Below are positions 22,801 through 36,200 of a stretch of DNA of 64,000 nt, piece after piece; position 1 is the first letter of the stretch; every line of letters starts with the position of its first letter. The position numbers and the translations under genes were made by a program. The DNA comes from Colias croceus (Eukaryota > Arthropoda > Insecta > Lepidoptera > Pieridae): the NCBI RefSeq assembly GCF_905220415.1, contig NC_059564.1:198501-262500 (forward strand). Direction: 5' to 3'. The notes beneath the pieces were generated by a model. The model was not told the origin of the DNA. It did not search any database and saw nothing but the letters and a program-made list of their open reading frames with translations.

Positions 22801-25800
22801 TCTACGATATGACCACGACATATCATTTTCATCTTCCATATATTCCTTAATGCTATAATAGGCTCTCTGAACTAATATATTTTTTACATGAGTTTTACCT
22901 GAATTGCTAGCTAGAAATGCCCAGTATTTTATTTTATGAGCATTTTTGTCTGTATTTGTAAATGTTGCAAGTGCAAGTTTGAAGTCGGTTGTTTTTAACG
23001 CAGTTATGTCTTGTATGTAAAACCTTTTGTCAAAAATAAAATTCTTTATAATTAGCACATATTTTATTATTTATACTCTAGTGAAAAATTTTCAGGTGAT
23101 TATATAAAAGTAGGGCTCAATTTTTTCGCGAACCCTACTTCTAAATAATTACCACTCTTCAATAATTTAAAACTCCTTGACTGAATCCCTTCACACCCTA
23201 AAATAAAAAGTGCCTATTAATTTTTCTTATAGTAAACAGAAATTCAAATTCAATTATAAAAATACTTATTACCGATTTAATACTTTGATGATAATTGATA
23301 GTAGAAATATTTATTACTAACCTTGATATTGTTGTGGACATGATGAAATGTCTCCATATTATGTTATATGTAATATATACGATACTTTATTTTGTAATCT
23401 AAGTACGATGGTATACAAAAATTATTATCATTCGAACCTGCAATCCTAACTTGAAGACTCAATAAAACAAAAATTATAATTATTTCTTATTATTCTTATC
23501 ATCAGAACCCTTTAGTTTCTGTGATCTGTGATCAGAACCAAATAATTACATGATAATAATTAATTACCTTTTAATCCTACTAATCTATACTTCTATACTA
23601 ATATTATAAAGAGGAAAGGTTTGTATGTATGTATGTATGGTTTTCACGCATAAACTACTATACCGATTTTGATGAAATTTGGCACAGACAATTTTTAGAC
23701 CCTGAGAAAGAACATAGGCTACCTTTTATTGCGAAATATGTACCACGGGCGAAGCCGGGGCGGACCGCTAGTAATATAATAAATGCGAAAGTTTGTGAGG
23801 ATGTGTGTGTGTTTGTTACTCATTCACGCAAATACTACTGAACCGATTACAATGAAATTTAGCACACATATAGACCGTAACTTGGATTAACACATAGGAT
23901 AAGTTTTATCCCGGTAATCCCACGGGAACGGGAACTATACGGGTTTTCCTATGAAAACGCGGGCGAAGCCGCGGGCGGAAATCTAGTGAATAATATAAAT
24001 AAGAAAACATAAACATTAAGGTCTATACATATCGCTGCAGTGCTGATACATGTAAATATGGCCCTTAAGCGTCGCAACGACAATAATTGATGACGTCACA
24101 GCGCAGTAGTTTACTATGCAAACATAGTTTTTCAGTTAATTATTGTAAAAATTATCAAAATTAAATAATTTTTTTTGTAATTGATAGAGCAAATCGGGAG
24201 CAATTTTTTAGGAAAAAATTTTTTTATGAAAAGTGAATATTTTTCATTCTATAGGGAAATCAAGTTTTCAGTATTTGGATTTTTTTAAAAATTAATTATA
24301 AATAAACTAATAATTATAGAAGTGGAGCAATTACTGATTCTGATGGAGCATTTAAGGAGCAATTTTTTGAGATATTAATAATAATAAAAAAAAAACTTTC
24401 CGCGCTAACTTCCTTCCGGTTGATTGAATGCATGAATTCTTTTACTTGTACATATTTACTAAAAAGTGGCTACATATATTATCATTTTTCATTTAGCACA
24501 CGTTTCATTACCATTGATCCTTCGAGCCGGATTTGAATCCGCACTCGTTGAATGTTAACTGTTGAACCGATTTTGATAATTATTTTTGAAGTGAAACTTC
24601 TTCAGGCGCGTTAAGAGAAAATTTTACACGGCAATACCGTCTTTTTTCGTATCTTTGAATCTTGGGAAAGAAGTTTCACTTCTGATACATGTACTCACCG
24701 GCAGCTCCCCGCGAAGCGTCCATCGTACGCTCTCTGTAGCGGATGTCGGGCGCACTGCGCCGCGGGCAGCGCTCGCGCACCGCACCGTGAGCACGCGCGC
24801 CATTTTGCGCACATGTTCCCGCCGCCCAAGTACATATATCTAAATAGTTAACAAATAAACACTTGAAATTGATATTTTTGGTTTTATGGCATTCAAATCC
24901 ATACTAATTACTAATTTACCAATATATTATCTACACTAATATTATAAAGAGGAAAACTTTGTTTGTTTGTTTGATTGTAATGAATAGGCTCATAAACTAC
25001 TGGACCGATTTTAAAAATTCTTTCACCATTCGAAAGCTACATTATCCACGAGTAACATAGGCTAGGTTTTATCCCGGAAATCCCACGGGAACGGGAACTA
25101 TGCGGGTATTTCTTTGAAAATGGGGGCGAAGCCGCAGGCGGAAATCTAGTCTAGTATATTATAAATGCGAAAGTAACTCTGTCTGTCTGTCTGTTACTCG
25201 CACACCTTAACTACTGAACCAATTTGCTAGAAATTTGGTATAGAGATATTTTGATACCCGAGAAAGGATATAGGCTACTTTTTACCCCGGGACATAGGAT
25301 AGGTTTTATCCCGGAAATCCCACGGGAACGGGAACTATGCGGGTTTTTCTTTGACTGCGCGGGCGAAGCTGCGGGTGGAAAGCTAGTACTTTATAAACAT
25401 AAATTTATAAAGAATAGAAAAAAGTTGTGTGAAGTGAAGTGTGAAGAATAGAAAAAAAAGTTCGAGTGGCCGAGTTGGTCAGGCATCCGCCCCGGAATGG
25501 CGCGAAAAGATGCAGGTTCGAGTCCCGCCTCGTGATCGAATTTTTTCTATTCTTTATAAATTTATAAAAATAAATACTTGAGAGACCTGGAGGGTACGAA
25601 GTTACTAAAATCAATGTTGCTATGAGAGAGAGAGAGAGACAGAGAAACACGCGTACGGCTTACAAAGTGTCGTTACAAATTTTGGTCTAAATGCCGTCTT
25701 TCGCAACAGGCGATAAGGAAGTTCGTTCCAAAAAGTGAAGTCCCGTGTCCCCTAGTGGGATAAGGGGCAGATGCAGTATGCGTACATCTGTTTCACTGAT

Positions 25801-28800
25801 ACTTTTCTTTTGCAAACAAGTAGGCAATCGGTACACACATATAACAAAATAAATTTAATTATTAGTAGTTACTATGCCAATTGGGTAAAATAATGTGAAA
25901 ATAACAAAAACAAAAGTCCAAAACAATTTATAAGTTTGTAAAGTTTATAAAACGAAATATATAATCCCTTACCGTATAGCATCCATGTCAAACGACGGGC
26001 TTAAATCGGAAACGGCATACGGCGGAGGCTCTGGTGTGAATCTCAGAGATTCTGGTTCTACACCATATTCAAACTACAAATTGAAATAATTATTGAAACA
26101 AAATACATTGACAATTTTTGTGTGTGAAAGTGAAACACTAATAAAAAATAGTTATAAATATAAAAAAATTCAGCAAAAAATAATATATTTTTTTTAACAA
26201 AAACCGGTAAGTTACGATTATCACACATCACTACAGACTGTCTACCATTTCAAATGACTTTGACATTTGCATTTTTAATTTTAAAAAGGCAATAATATAA
26301 TCACATCTTCTTGCCATGAAAACCAAAAAAAAAAAAGACAATAATACAATTTAAAAAAAAAATTGGTTGCCTGTAAAGTCGGTATACGGGCGAAAATTTT
26401 ACGTGACAACGACTTTTTATGTCTGTCTCTCTCGCTCTTAGGCGGGCTAACCATGCCCGAGTGGAAGGGACGCGTGCCTCTCACTCGCTCTCATTGTGAG
26501 CGCATAACGTGAGCGGAGCGTAACGCAGTTTCTTGAAGTGTCACCCGGCAAACCAATTTATAAGACGTTGTCACGTCAAAACAGATTTTATAATTAAAAT
26601 GTAAATAATTTGAATAAACTTACATAAAAAGGTATGGGTTTCGAATGCGGTGCGATGAGACCGCAGCGCGCTAACGAGTCCCAAACGCGCGCGGTGTTTT
26701 GCGCGCAAATCGTTAGACATTCCTCTGTGAAATGTTTTTAAATTCGTTGTAGATTTTTTGATTTTTCATAGATGAAGCAATTGAAAAGGAAGTGTTGTAA
26801 GTATACAACATGCATAATTGCACCTGTGTGAAGCTGGAGCGTGTTCTGTCTTTATCAATAAATTCAAATTCAAATAATTTATTGCATACTAATACATTTA
26901 ACATATTAGAAACCTTATGCAGGTAGTGCAATACAATTACTAGCTTACCGCCCACGGCTATCGTCCGCTTTGTATAAAACCTAATAAATTATATACTTAA
27001 ACCTTCCTCTTGAATCACTCTATCTATTAAAAAAAAACCGCACCAAAATCCGTTGCGTAGTTTTAAAGATTTAAGCATACAAAGGGACATAGGGACAGAG
27101 AAAGCGACTGTCTTATACTATGTAGTGATGATATAAATTTGAAGAGTTTTTTTGTATACATTTATCTCAGTAACGACTGGACCGATTTCAAAAATTCCAA
27201 TCCTATGTTGGGTAAAGTCGAGCTACTTCACTAGTGTACTCACCAGGTCCGGCTTGAGAGCATGAGCAGCGAGCCTCGCCAGCGGGCGGCTCAGCTCCGG
27301 CGCCGAGCAGCCGCCCGCTGCTCGACACACCACCACCAGCTTGCGGAGCAGCTGTACTGTACTCACCCAGCAGGTCCGGCTTGAGAGCATGAGCAGCGAG
27401 CCTCGCCAGCGGGCGGCTCAGCTCCGGCGCCGAGCAGCCGCCCGCTGCTCGACACACCACCACCAGCTTGCGGAGCAGCTGTACTGTACTCACCCAGCAG
27501 GTCCGGCTTGAGAGCATGAGCAGCGAGCCTCGCCAGCGGGCGGCTCAGCTCCGGCGCCGAGCAGCCGCCCGCTGCTCGACACACCACCACCAGCTTGCGG
27601 AGCAGCTGTACTGTACTCACCCACCAGGTCCGGCTTGAGAGCATGAGCAGCGAGCCTCGCCAGCGGGCGGCTCAGCTCCGGCGCCGAGCAGCCGCCCGCT
27701 GCTCGACACACCACCACCAGCTTGCGGAGCAGCTGTACTGTACTCACCCAGCAGGTCCGGCTTGAGAGCATGAGCAGCGAGCCTCGCCAGCGGGCGGCTC
27801 AGCTCCGGCGCCGAGCAGCCGCCCGCTGCTCGACACACCACCACCAGCTTGCGGAGCAGCTGTACTGTACTCACCCAGCAGGTCCGGCTTGAGAGCATGA
27901 GCAGCGAGCCTCGCCAGCGGGCGGCTCAGCTCCGGCGCCGAGCAGCCGCCCGCTGCTCGACACACCACCACCAGCTTGCGGAGCAGCTGTACTGTACTCA
28001 CCCAGCAGGTCCGGCTTGAGAGCATGAGCAGCGAGCCTCGCCAGCGGGCGGCTCAGCTCCGGCGCCGAGCAGCCGCCCGCTGCTCGACACACCACCACCA
28101 GCTTGCGGAGCAGCTGTACTGTACTCACCCAGCAGGTCCGGCTTGAGAGCATGAGCAGCGAGCCTCGCCAGCGGGCGGCTCAGCTCCGGCGCCGAGCAGC
28201 CGCCCGCTGCTCGACACACCACCACCAGCTTGCGGAGCAGCTGTACTGTACTCACCCAGCAGGTCCGGCTTGAGAGCATGAGCAGCGAGCCTCGCCAGCG
28301 GGCGGCTCAGCTCCGGCGCCGAGCAGCCGCCCGCTGCTCGACACACCACCACCAGCTTGCGGAGCAGCTGTACTGTACTCACCCAGCAGGTCCGGCTTGA
28401 GAGCATGAGCAGCGAGCCTCGCCAGCGGGCGGCTCAGCTCCGGCGCCGAGCAGCCGCCCGCTGCTCGACACACCACCACCAGCTTGCGGAGCAGCTGTAC
28501 TGCACTCGCTTCCGAGTATAGCTCGTAGCTGGGAACATTAGTGTAAATATAAAAATAAATAATTTCTTTTCCTCAAAACTTATTACTGGAGTTACAAAAA
28601 GAATGCAGCAGACAAAAACACTACCATAAAGCAAAAGACTCTATATGCAGCACATTACAGCTTAAAACACTACAATACAACAGACTACATCACTATACAT
28701 TAATACATTTCATACAGTACAATACACTATAGTGCACTACACTGTAACACAATACAATACAGTACAATACACTATAGTGCACTACACTGTAACACAATAC

Positions 28801-31800
28801 AATACAGTACAATACACTATAGTGCACTACACTGTAACACAATACAATACAGTACAATACACAGAAGCACAATACACTACAATGCACTACACTACAGCAC
28901 TTACCCATGATGAGCAGTATTGTGCAACGCAGCGAGCGCCGCAAGCAATGTCAGCGCTGTATGTAAAGCCCTCTGTAAAGGACGACGCAACGCTTGCAGC
29001 GGCTGCAGCGCTCCAGCGGCCGCTTCGCCGAACGCTTCCGCTTTCGCTTCAAGCGCTACGAGATTCTGTAACCATCGTGTATCATTTTCATAAACATTAA
29101 AAACAACAGGACCCAAGATTGGTCCTTGCGGAACCCCATAAATGTTTTGTTTATTATATTATTTAATTAATCAAATTCGTTATCAAACTATGAAGACGCT
29201 TTATTCCCTGTAAGCTGTTATAAAAAAAAGTATATTATAAAAATAACAATCCAATTTCGAAGCAATCTCACGACCAATAACTATGTTGTAACTTGTACCT
29301 TGTCCAAGGCTGTTTTAAAATTTGTTTCACTAATGAAGTATTTTCCAAAATTTTATGATTGTACTATGTCATCAGAAATTAATTTGAATTGGTTGAATCG
29401 TACACGTGGATTTTAAATTCACAACTACCTTCAACTAACCTTATCATGATCCACGCTATCATCAAGCAGTGCCAACAAGGCGGCAGGCGGTGCGGGCTCG
29501 GGCTTGTCGTCGGGTCGCAGCGCGCCCGCACACGCGGCTGCTGCGCTCGCGCACATGTATAGCGATGTTAGGTTGGACGCGCTGCTTTGCGCTGTTGGGA
29601 TCATGCTGGGGACATTGGAATTCAAAATTCTAATTAAAAACTAATACTTACACAAATGCAGTACAGACAAAAAAGAATGTGAGTGCCGAGCACACGTGTC
29701 AGAAGTGAAACTTCCTTGACAAGATACAAAGACACCAAAATCGCCGCCTTATTCCATGACGTGACTTTAAAATTCTTCTCTCAACGCGCAAACAAATCAC
29801 ATGACTAATTATTATAATTATACTAAAAAATTTAGTTGGGATCATGCTGAGGACAGCAGAACCTTTATTTTTATGCCATTAAAGATGAGTGAGATTTTGC
29901 TTACAGCGCTATTGAATCGTTAAGTGAATAAACAAGTGTTAACTATCATTATAGTGTATCCTGTTATTAAGACTCACTATTATACCATCAATTCTAAAAA
30001 AATATCTTATTCTATGTATCCCCGCTCGCAAAAAACTTTTATGAAAATAACATTATTAATGTGTGAACATTAGTTACATTATTTTAAAATGTTTAATCCG
30101 GCTCGAAGGACCAAAACGTAAAACTGCTCGATATTGAACGACAAGCATAGCATTTTATTTACTTGAAGTTTGAACCATAATTAAATTAAAATTAATACAA
30201 TCCATCCAGTTTCTATAACTGAAACAATCATAATATGAAACTAGCTTTCCACCCGCGGCATCGCCCGCGCAGTCAAAGAACAACCCGCATAGTTCCCGTT
30301 CCCGTGGGATTTCCGGGATAAAACCTATCCTATGTCCTTTCTCGGGTATCAAAATATCTCTATACCAAATTTCATGCAAATTGGTACAGTAGTTAAGGCG
30401 TGATTGAGTAACAGACAGACAGACAGAGTTACTTTCGCATTTATAATATTAGTATGGATATACAAATCAGATCAAAATTTAATAAACACACATAAGAAAC
30501 CTGAAACATGATTCGTTATTGTTTCAACATTCCCCCAAAAAAAAAAGAGCACGAAGAAATTCATTTGTAAAGTACCGAAATGTAATATTTTTCTACAAAC
30601 CTGCATAATACAATTCTTAATTTCAACCAAGTGTGATAATAAAACTGCTGGAACGGCTGCGGTTGCCTTTGGAAGCTCTCTGTCATTCTGAAAATAAACA
30701 TTATTATAATACAAAATACAATAGCTAAAGAAAAGGCAACTTAAACTAGTTTTTATTGAGGGTAGTTGTAGAAAATTGCACAACTGTGACTTAAAATGTA
30801 GACAAAATTTTAAGTGTTATGTAAATGGACCTATGTCAAGTTGGCAACTAACTGAATAAAAATGAGTGTTTCTCAATTCTATTCGATTGTACTAGGTTCG
30901 TACCAGAATGTACCGCTTTTTATTTCGTTTGTACCCTAAAGAGGTGGGGGGAAACCTAGGGTCGTAGTTATATAGTTCAATGCCGACCTAGAAATACAGC
31001 ATTTTTTTAAATGCTAACTCAAAGCATTTCGTTTGTACCGGATTGTACCGTTATCAGAACCGAAAAAAAATATAGGTATCAAAAAACTAATATTCACGTT
31101 TATATAAATATACATGAAGATACTAAGAAAATTCGACTAACTGAATAAAAATGAGTGTTTCTCAATTCTATTCGATTATACTAGGTTCGTACCAGAATGT
31201 ACCGCTTATAATTTCATTTGTACCGATTGATTGATTGATTGATTGATGGAACGATTGATCGATTTATTGATTGCTTTATTTCAATATATCAATTCAAATC
31301 AATTTATTCAATAATCAATCGATTGAATCGATCAATCAATCGGTCGATCAATCAATCGATCAATCAATCAATCAATCGATCAATAATCGATCAATCAATC
31401 AATCAATCGATCGATCAATCAATCAATCAATCGATTGAATCGATCAATCAATCGATCAATAATCGATCGATCAATCAATCGATCAATCAAATGAATCGAT
31501 CAATCAATCGATTGAATCGATCAATCAATCAATCGATCAATCAATCAATCAATCGATTGAATCGATCGATCAATCAATCGATCAATAATCGATCAATCAA
31601 TCAATCGATCGATCAATCGATCGATCAATCAAATGAATCGATCAATCAATCAATCGATTGAATCGATCAATCAATCGACCAATCAATCGATCGATCAATC
31701 AATCGATCAACCAATCAATCAATAGATCGATCAATCAATCAAATGAATCGATCAATCAATCCATCGATTGAATCGATCAATCAATCATTGAATCGATCAA

Positions 31801-33222
31801 TCGATCAATCAATCAATCGATTGAATCGATCAATCAATCGATCGATCAATCAATCGATCAATCAATCGATCGATCAATCAATCAATCAATCGATTGAATC
31901 GATCAATCAATCGATCAACCAATCAATCGATTGAATCGCCCAATCGATTGAATCAATCAATCGATCGATCAATAGATCAACCGATCGATCAATCAATCGA
32001 TCAATCAATCGATTGAATCGATCAATAAATCGATCAATAATCGATCGATCAATCGATTGAATCGATCAATCAATCAATAAATCGATTAATCAATCAATCA
32101 TTGAATCGATCAATCAATCGATTGAATCGATCAATCAATCGATCGATCAATCAATCGATCAATCAATCGATCGATCAATCAATCGATCAATCAATCGATT
32201 GAATCGATCAATCATTCGATCGATCGATCAATCGATCGATCAATCAATCGATCAATCAATCAATCGATTGAATCGATCAATCAATCGATTGAATCGATCA
32301 ATCAATCGATAGATCAATCAATCGATCGATCAATCAATCGATCAATAATCGATCAATCAATCGATTTAATCGATCAATCAATCAATCGATCAATCAATCA
32401 ATCAATCGATTGAATCGATCAATCAATCGATCGATCAATCAATCGATCAATAATCAATCAATCAATCAATCAATCGATCGATCAATCGATCGATCAATCG
32501 ATTGAATCGATCAATCAATCAATAAATCGATTAATCGATCAATCAATCATTGAATCGATCAATCAATCGATAAAATCAATCAATCAATCGATAGATCAAT
32601 CAATCGATTGAATCGATCAATCAATCGATCAATAATCGATCGATCAATCAATCGATCAATCAATCAAATGAATCGATCAATCAATCAAATGAATCAATCA
32701 ATCAATCGATTGAATCGATCAATCAATCGATCGATCAATAATCGATCAATCAATCAATCAATCGATCAATCAAGTGAATCGATCAATCAATCAATCGATT
32801 GAATCGATCAATCAATCGATCGATCAATCAATCGATCAATCAATCGATCGATCGATCAATCGATCGATCAATCAATCGATCATTCAATCAATTGAATCGA
32901 TCAATCAATCATTGAATCGATCAATCAATCGATAGATCAATCAATCGATCAATCAATCGATCGATCAATCAATCGATCAATCAATCGATAGATCAATCAA
33001 TCGATCAATCAATCGATTTAATCGTCAATCAATCAATCGATCAATAATCGATCAATCAATCAATCGATTGAATCGATCAATCAATCAATCGATCAATCAA
33101 TCGATCAATTATCGATCAATCAATCAATCAATCGATCGATCAATCGATAGATCAATCAATCGATCGATCAATCAATCGATCAATAATCGATCAATCAATC
33201 GATTAATCAATCGATTTAGTCG

Positions 33223-33254
<32 letters not shown>

Positions 33255-36200
33255 ATTGAATCGATCAATCAATCGATCGATCAATCAATCGATCAATAAT
33301 CGATCAATCAATCAATCAATCGATCGATCAATCGATCGATCAATCAAATGAATCGATCAATCAATCAATCGATTGAATCGATCAATCAATCGATCGATCA
33401 ATCAATCGATCGATTAATCAATCAATCCATCAATCAATCAATCGATTGAATCGATCAATCAATCGATCAATAATCGATCAATCAATCGATCGATCAATCA
33501 ATCAATCAATCAATCGATTGAATAGATCAATCGATTGAATCGATCAATCAATTAATCAATCAATCAATCAATCGAATGAATCGATCCATCGATCAATAAA
33601 TCGAACAATCTATCAATCAATCAATCGATCAATCGGTACAAACGAAATAAAAAGCGGTACATTCTGGTACGAACCTAGTACAATCGAATAGAATTGAGAA
33701 ACACTCATTTTTATTCAGTTAGTTGCCAACTTCACATAGGTAGTAAATGGGTTAGATTTTTCAATAACAAATAACAATTATTACAATATCGAATTTTTGT
33801 AACAAATTATTTTTTACTTTTTAGTCGTTCATTAAAAATCATCAAAATGACAAAAATCACACAACTTCTTGTTACCCTGCTATTACCCTAAAGCCTACCT
33901 GCAAATATATACGTATATCACTTACCTCTCATATAAAGCTTCTAGCACATTCGGTTTGAGCGTCAGTAGCACATCCAGATAATCGTATCCACTGACCATC
34001 GCGTACTCGAGTAGTGTCACCAAGTGTGCAATTTGGTGCTGAGCCGCTGTAAGGAGAAATACATCATTTTTATAATTTGTGGGTAGTTTACTTTCATAAA
34101 TCGTTTTATCTGTTAAGATAAGTTGCTGTTCGAAAGAACAATGAATGACACTAAACGTACACATGATGAACAGGTTGCGAGTGAGAAACAAATCGTAAAA
34201 CTATCCTTATAGTACGCAATCAATTGTTGAAAAAATATTACGCATAATTCTGCACAGATATTTTGAAGTAAAAATTCAATCACAACAAGAACTCAAAAAA
34301 AAATTCAACGTTGACCACCTCATAAAAATTTTAAGGTAAAACGTGCTCAAATCCAAAAATACAAAGCCAAATTTTTTTTACAAAAAATTATTTTTTTCAC
34401 AAAAAATTATTTTTTTCACAAAACTCACGCATATCCGGCTGTATCCTGTACACGTGGAGCTGCGAGTGCGAGTCGCACACGACCGCCGCGCTCGCCGACC
34501 ACGACACGTCTGCGCTCCACGCGCGCGCGCACCGCGACCCGCTCTGTGGGGGGGGACTTGTGACTACCCGCAAGTGTGCGGTGTGTTATACAGCGTGTCC
34601 CAAAAAGTAGTGATAAACTGAAGCTGGGATGTTAAACACACATAAAATCAGACATCTAGCACAATAATTCACGTCACACAAAATCTTATCGTACTCGGCG
34701 ATAGGTGAAAAATTGAAAAAATCGTCATAACTCCGAAAATACCTCTAGGTCCTCTACCTCCCGGTTTCAGTATATCACTACTTCTTGGGACACCCTGTAT
34801 ACAGAGTTACATATATTTGTACGACCACGACACGTCTGCGATATAATATGTTTGATAATATTATATGTTGTTTTATTTATTATTGTGTGTGTGTAATATC
34901 GATATACTATAATATAAAATATTTTGAAAAGAAAAACAATCCTAACACAAAATAGTATTATACAATAATTAATGAATCAAGGAAACAACGCGATCTCGAC
35001 AAAGATAGGTTTGCAAGCACGAAAAACACTTTTAATCAACTACCCGCATCAATTATAAATTGCATGTGTGTGTTTGTTTTAAATCAACAAAAAGTAAGTA
35101 TTAACATAATGTTGATATAATTAAAAATGATTAACTATGATATTATTACAAATCAATAAATATATAATTAGTTATTACATACCGGTAAAACTCCAGGGCC
35201 ATATTTAGTTTTCTTCGGCGGTGTGGAAGCGGGTGGGCTCACTTCAGACCCCGTCACTATGGGACGGGAACATAACTGCAATAATATAAATATGTGTATA
35301 GATAGTAATTATACAATACTAGCTGCGCTGCGCGGTTTCGTTCGTGATGATGTATATTATGTAGCCTATAGCCTTCCTCGATAAATGGGCTGTCTAACAA
35401 CGAAAGAATATTTCAAATCGGACCAAATAGTTCCTGAGACTATCGTGTTCAAATAAACAAACAAAGAAACGATTCAAATAGTAAAAGTATAGATTTATAT
35501 TGTCCGGTTCATGCCATAATAATAAACAAACACACAAACAACGGCTACTCACATAATGATGCGACTCTCCCAACAGGTGGATCGCTCTCGGTGTTGTCAT
35601 CACAGCGAGTGGAGCATTCAATTGTAGTTTAGAGCTGGCAATACATGTTCCGAATTCGCCCGAGTCTATTGCCCATGCGCCTGTGGGTTGCCAGGACTGA
35701 AAAAAAAAACGAAAAAAATCCAAAAAAAATATTATATCAAGTACTTTTTTTACACAAAAAAGAAATTGATTAGAGAATGGAATTAAAAAAATGTGTAATG
35801 ATTCACGCATTTTTCTTATACGTCTGATTTCTCGAGGCGTTGAAAAAAATACCGAAAATATTTTTTTTCATAATTTTTTAAATTTAATGCTACTAATGAA
35901 ATTTCTGACACAAAAAAAGTGAAATTACTATTCGAAGTCACAAAAAATACACAAAAGTCGATTAGATGTTTACTTACAAGTGAATTGAAGCAATCTGACG
36001 GCGGCTTGCTGACGTCACCCGGCGTCGTACTGCCTTGTAGAGGGCCTGTTATTTATTTAATAATAATTATTTATGAGAAATAGGTATACTACGTCAAAAA
36101 GAATGAAAATAAATAATTTATTGGTTTTTTTAGTATATAGTAGTGGATTTATTATCTGTTATGACTGTCATTACGTACATTGGTTTGCATCTTCAATAGG

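Larger units (their letters stand above)
19984..24429. mobile_element. Foldback-type inverted-repeat transposon with 9-bp TSD
   Basis: The element is 19993-24420 (4428 bp), beginning ACCGGAAGGAAGTTAGCGCG and ending with its inverse, and flanked by the 9-bp duplication TGATTGAAT (19984-19992 and 24421-24429). The left arm is about 1.6 kb and contains eight tandem 159-bp units. The right arm (about 23935-24420) is about 0.49 kb with a single unit, and shares the next 250 bp (GACGTCATCA, CGTCGCAACGAC, AACATAAACATTAAGG). Nine-bp duplications and long arms built of tandem repeats recall Foldback and Mutator-like elements. No transposase frame was found. It sits in MED16 intron 19, 93 bp from the exon 20 acceptor. 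Confidence 0.85.

Noticed and set aside
24516..24560. tRNA 3'-end-like GGATTCAAATCCGGCTCGAAGG (minus strand)
   Set aside because: Only a B-box-like piece without an A box or cloverleaf; a similar piece near 30100 suggests a repeat end, not a tRNA gene.
25970..25973. TAA read as the MED16 stop after exon 18
   Set aside because: CG|GTAAGG is a good donor, and exons 19-20 continue the conserved Cys motif and close the frame exactly.
27203..28479. Series of overlapping 93-codon minus-strand frames
   Set aside because: Each is read-through of the 127-bp exon array across its splice donors, ending in TGA; only the copy at 28383-28528 is a credible exon.
31239..33259. SINQ/SINRS-rich frames of 62-140 codons
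   Set aside because: Products of a 4-bp satellite inside a TIR element; no start context, splice sites or complexity.
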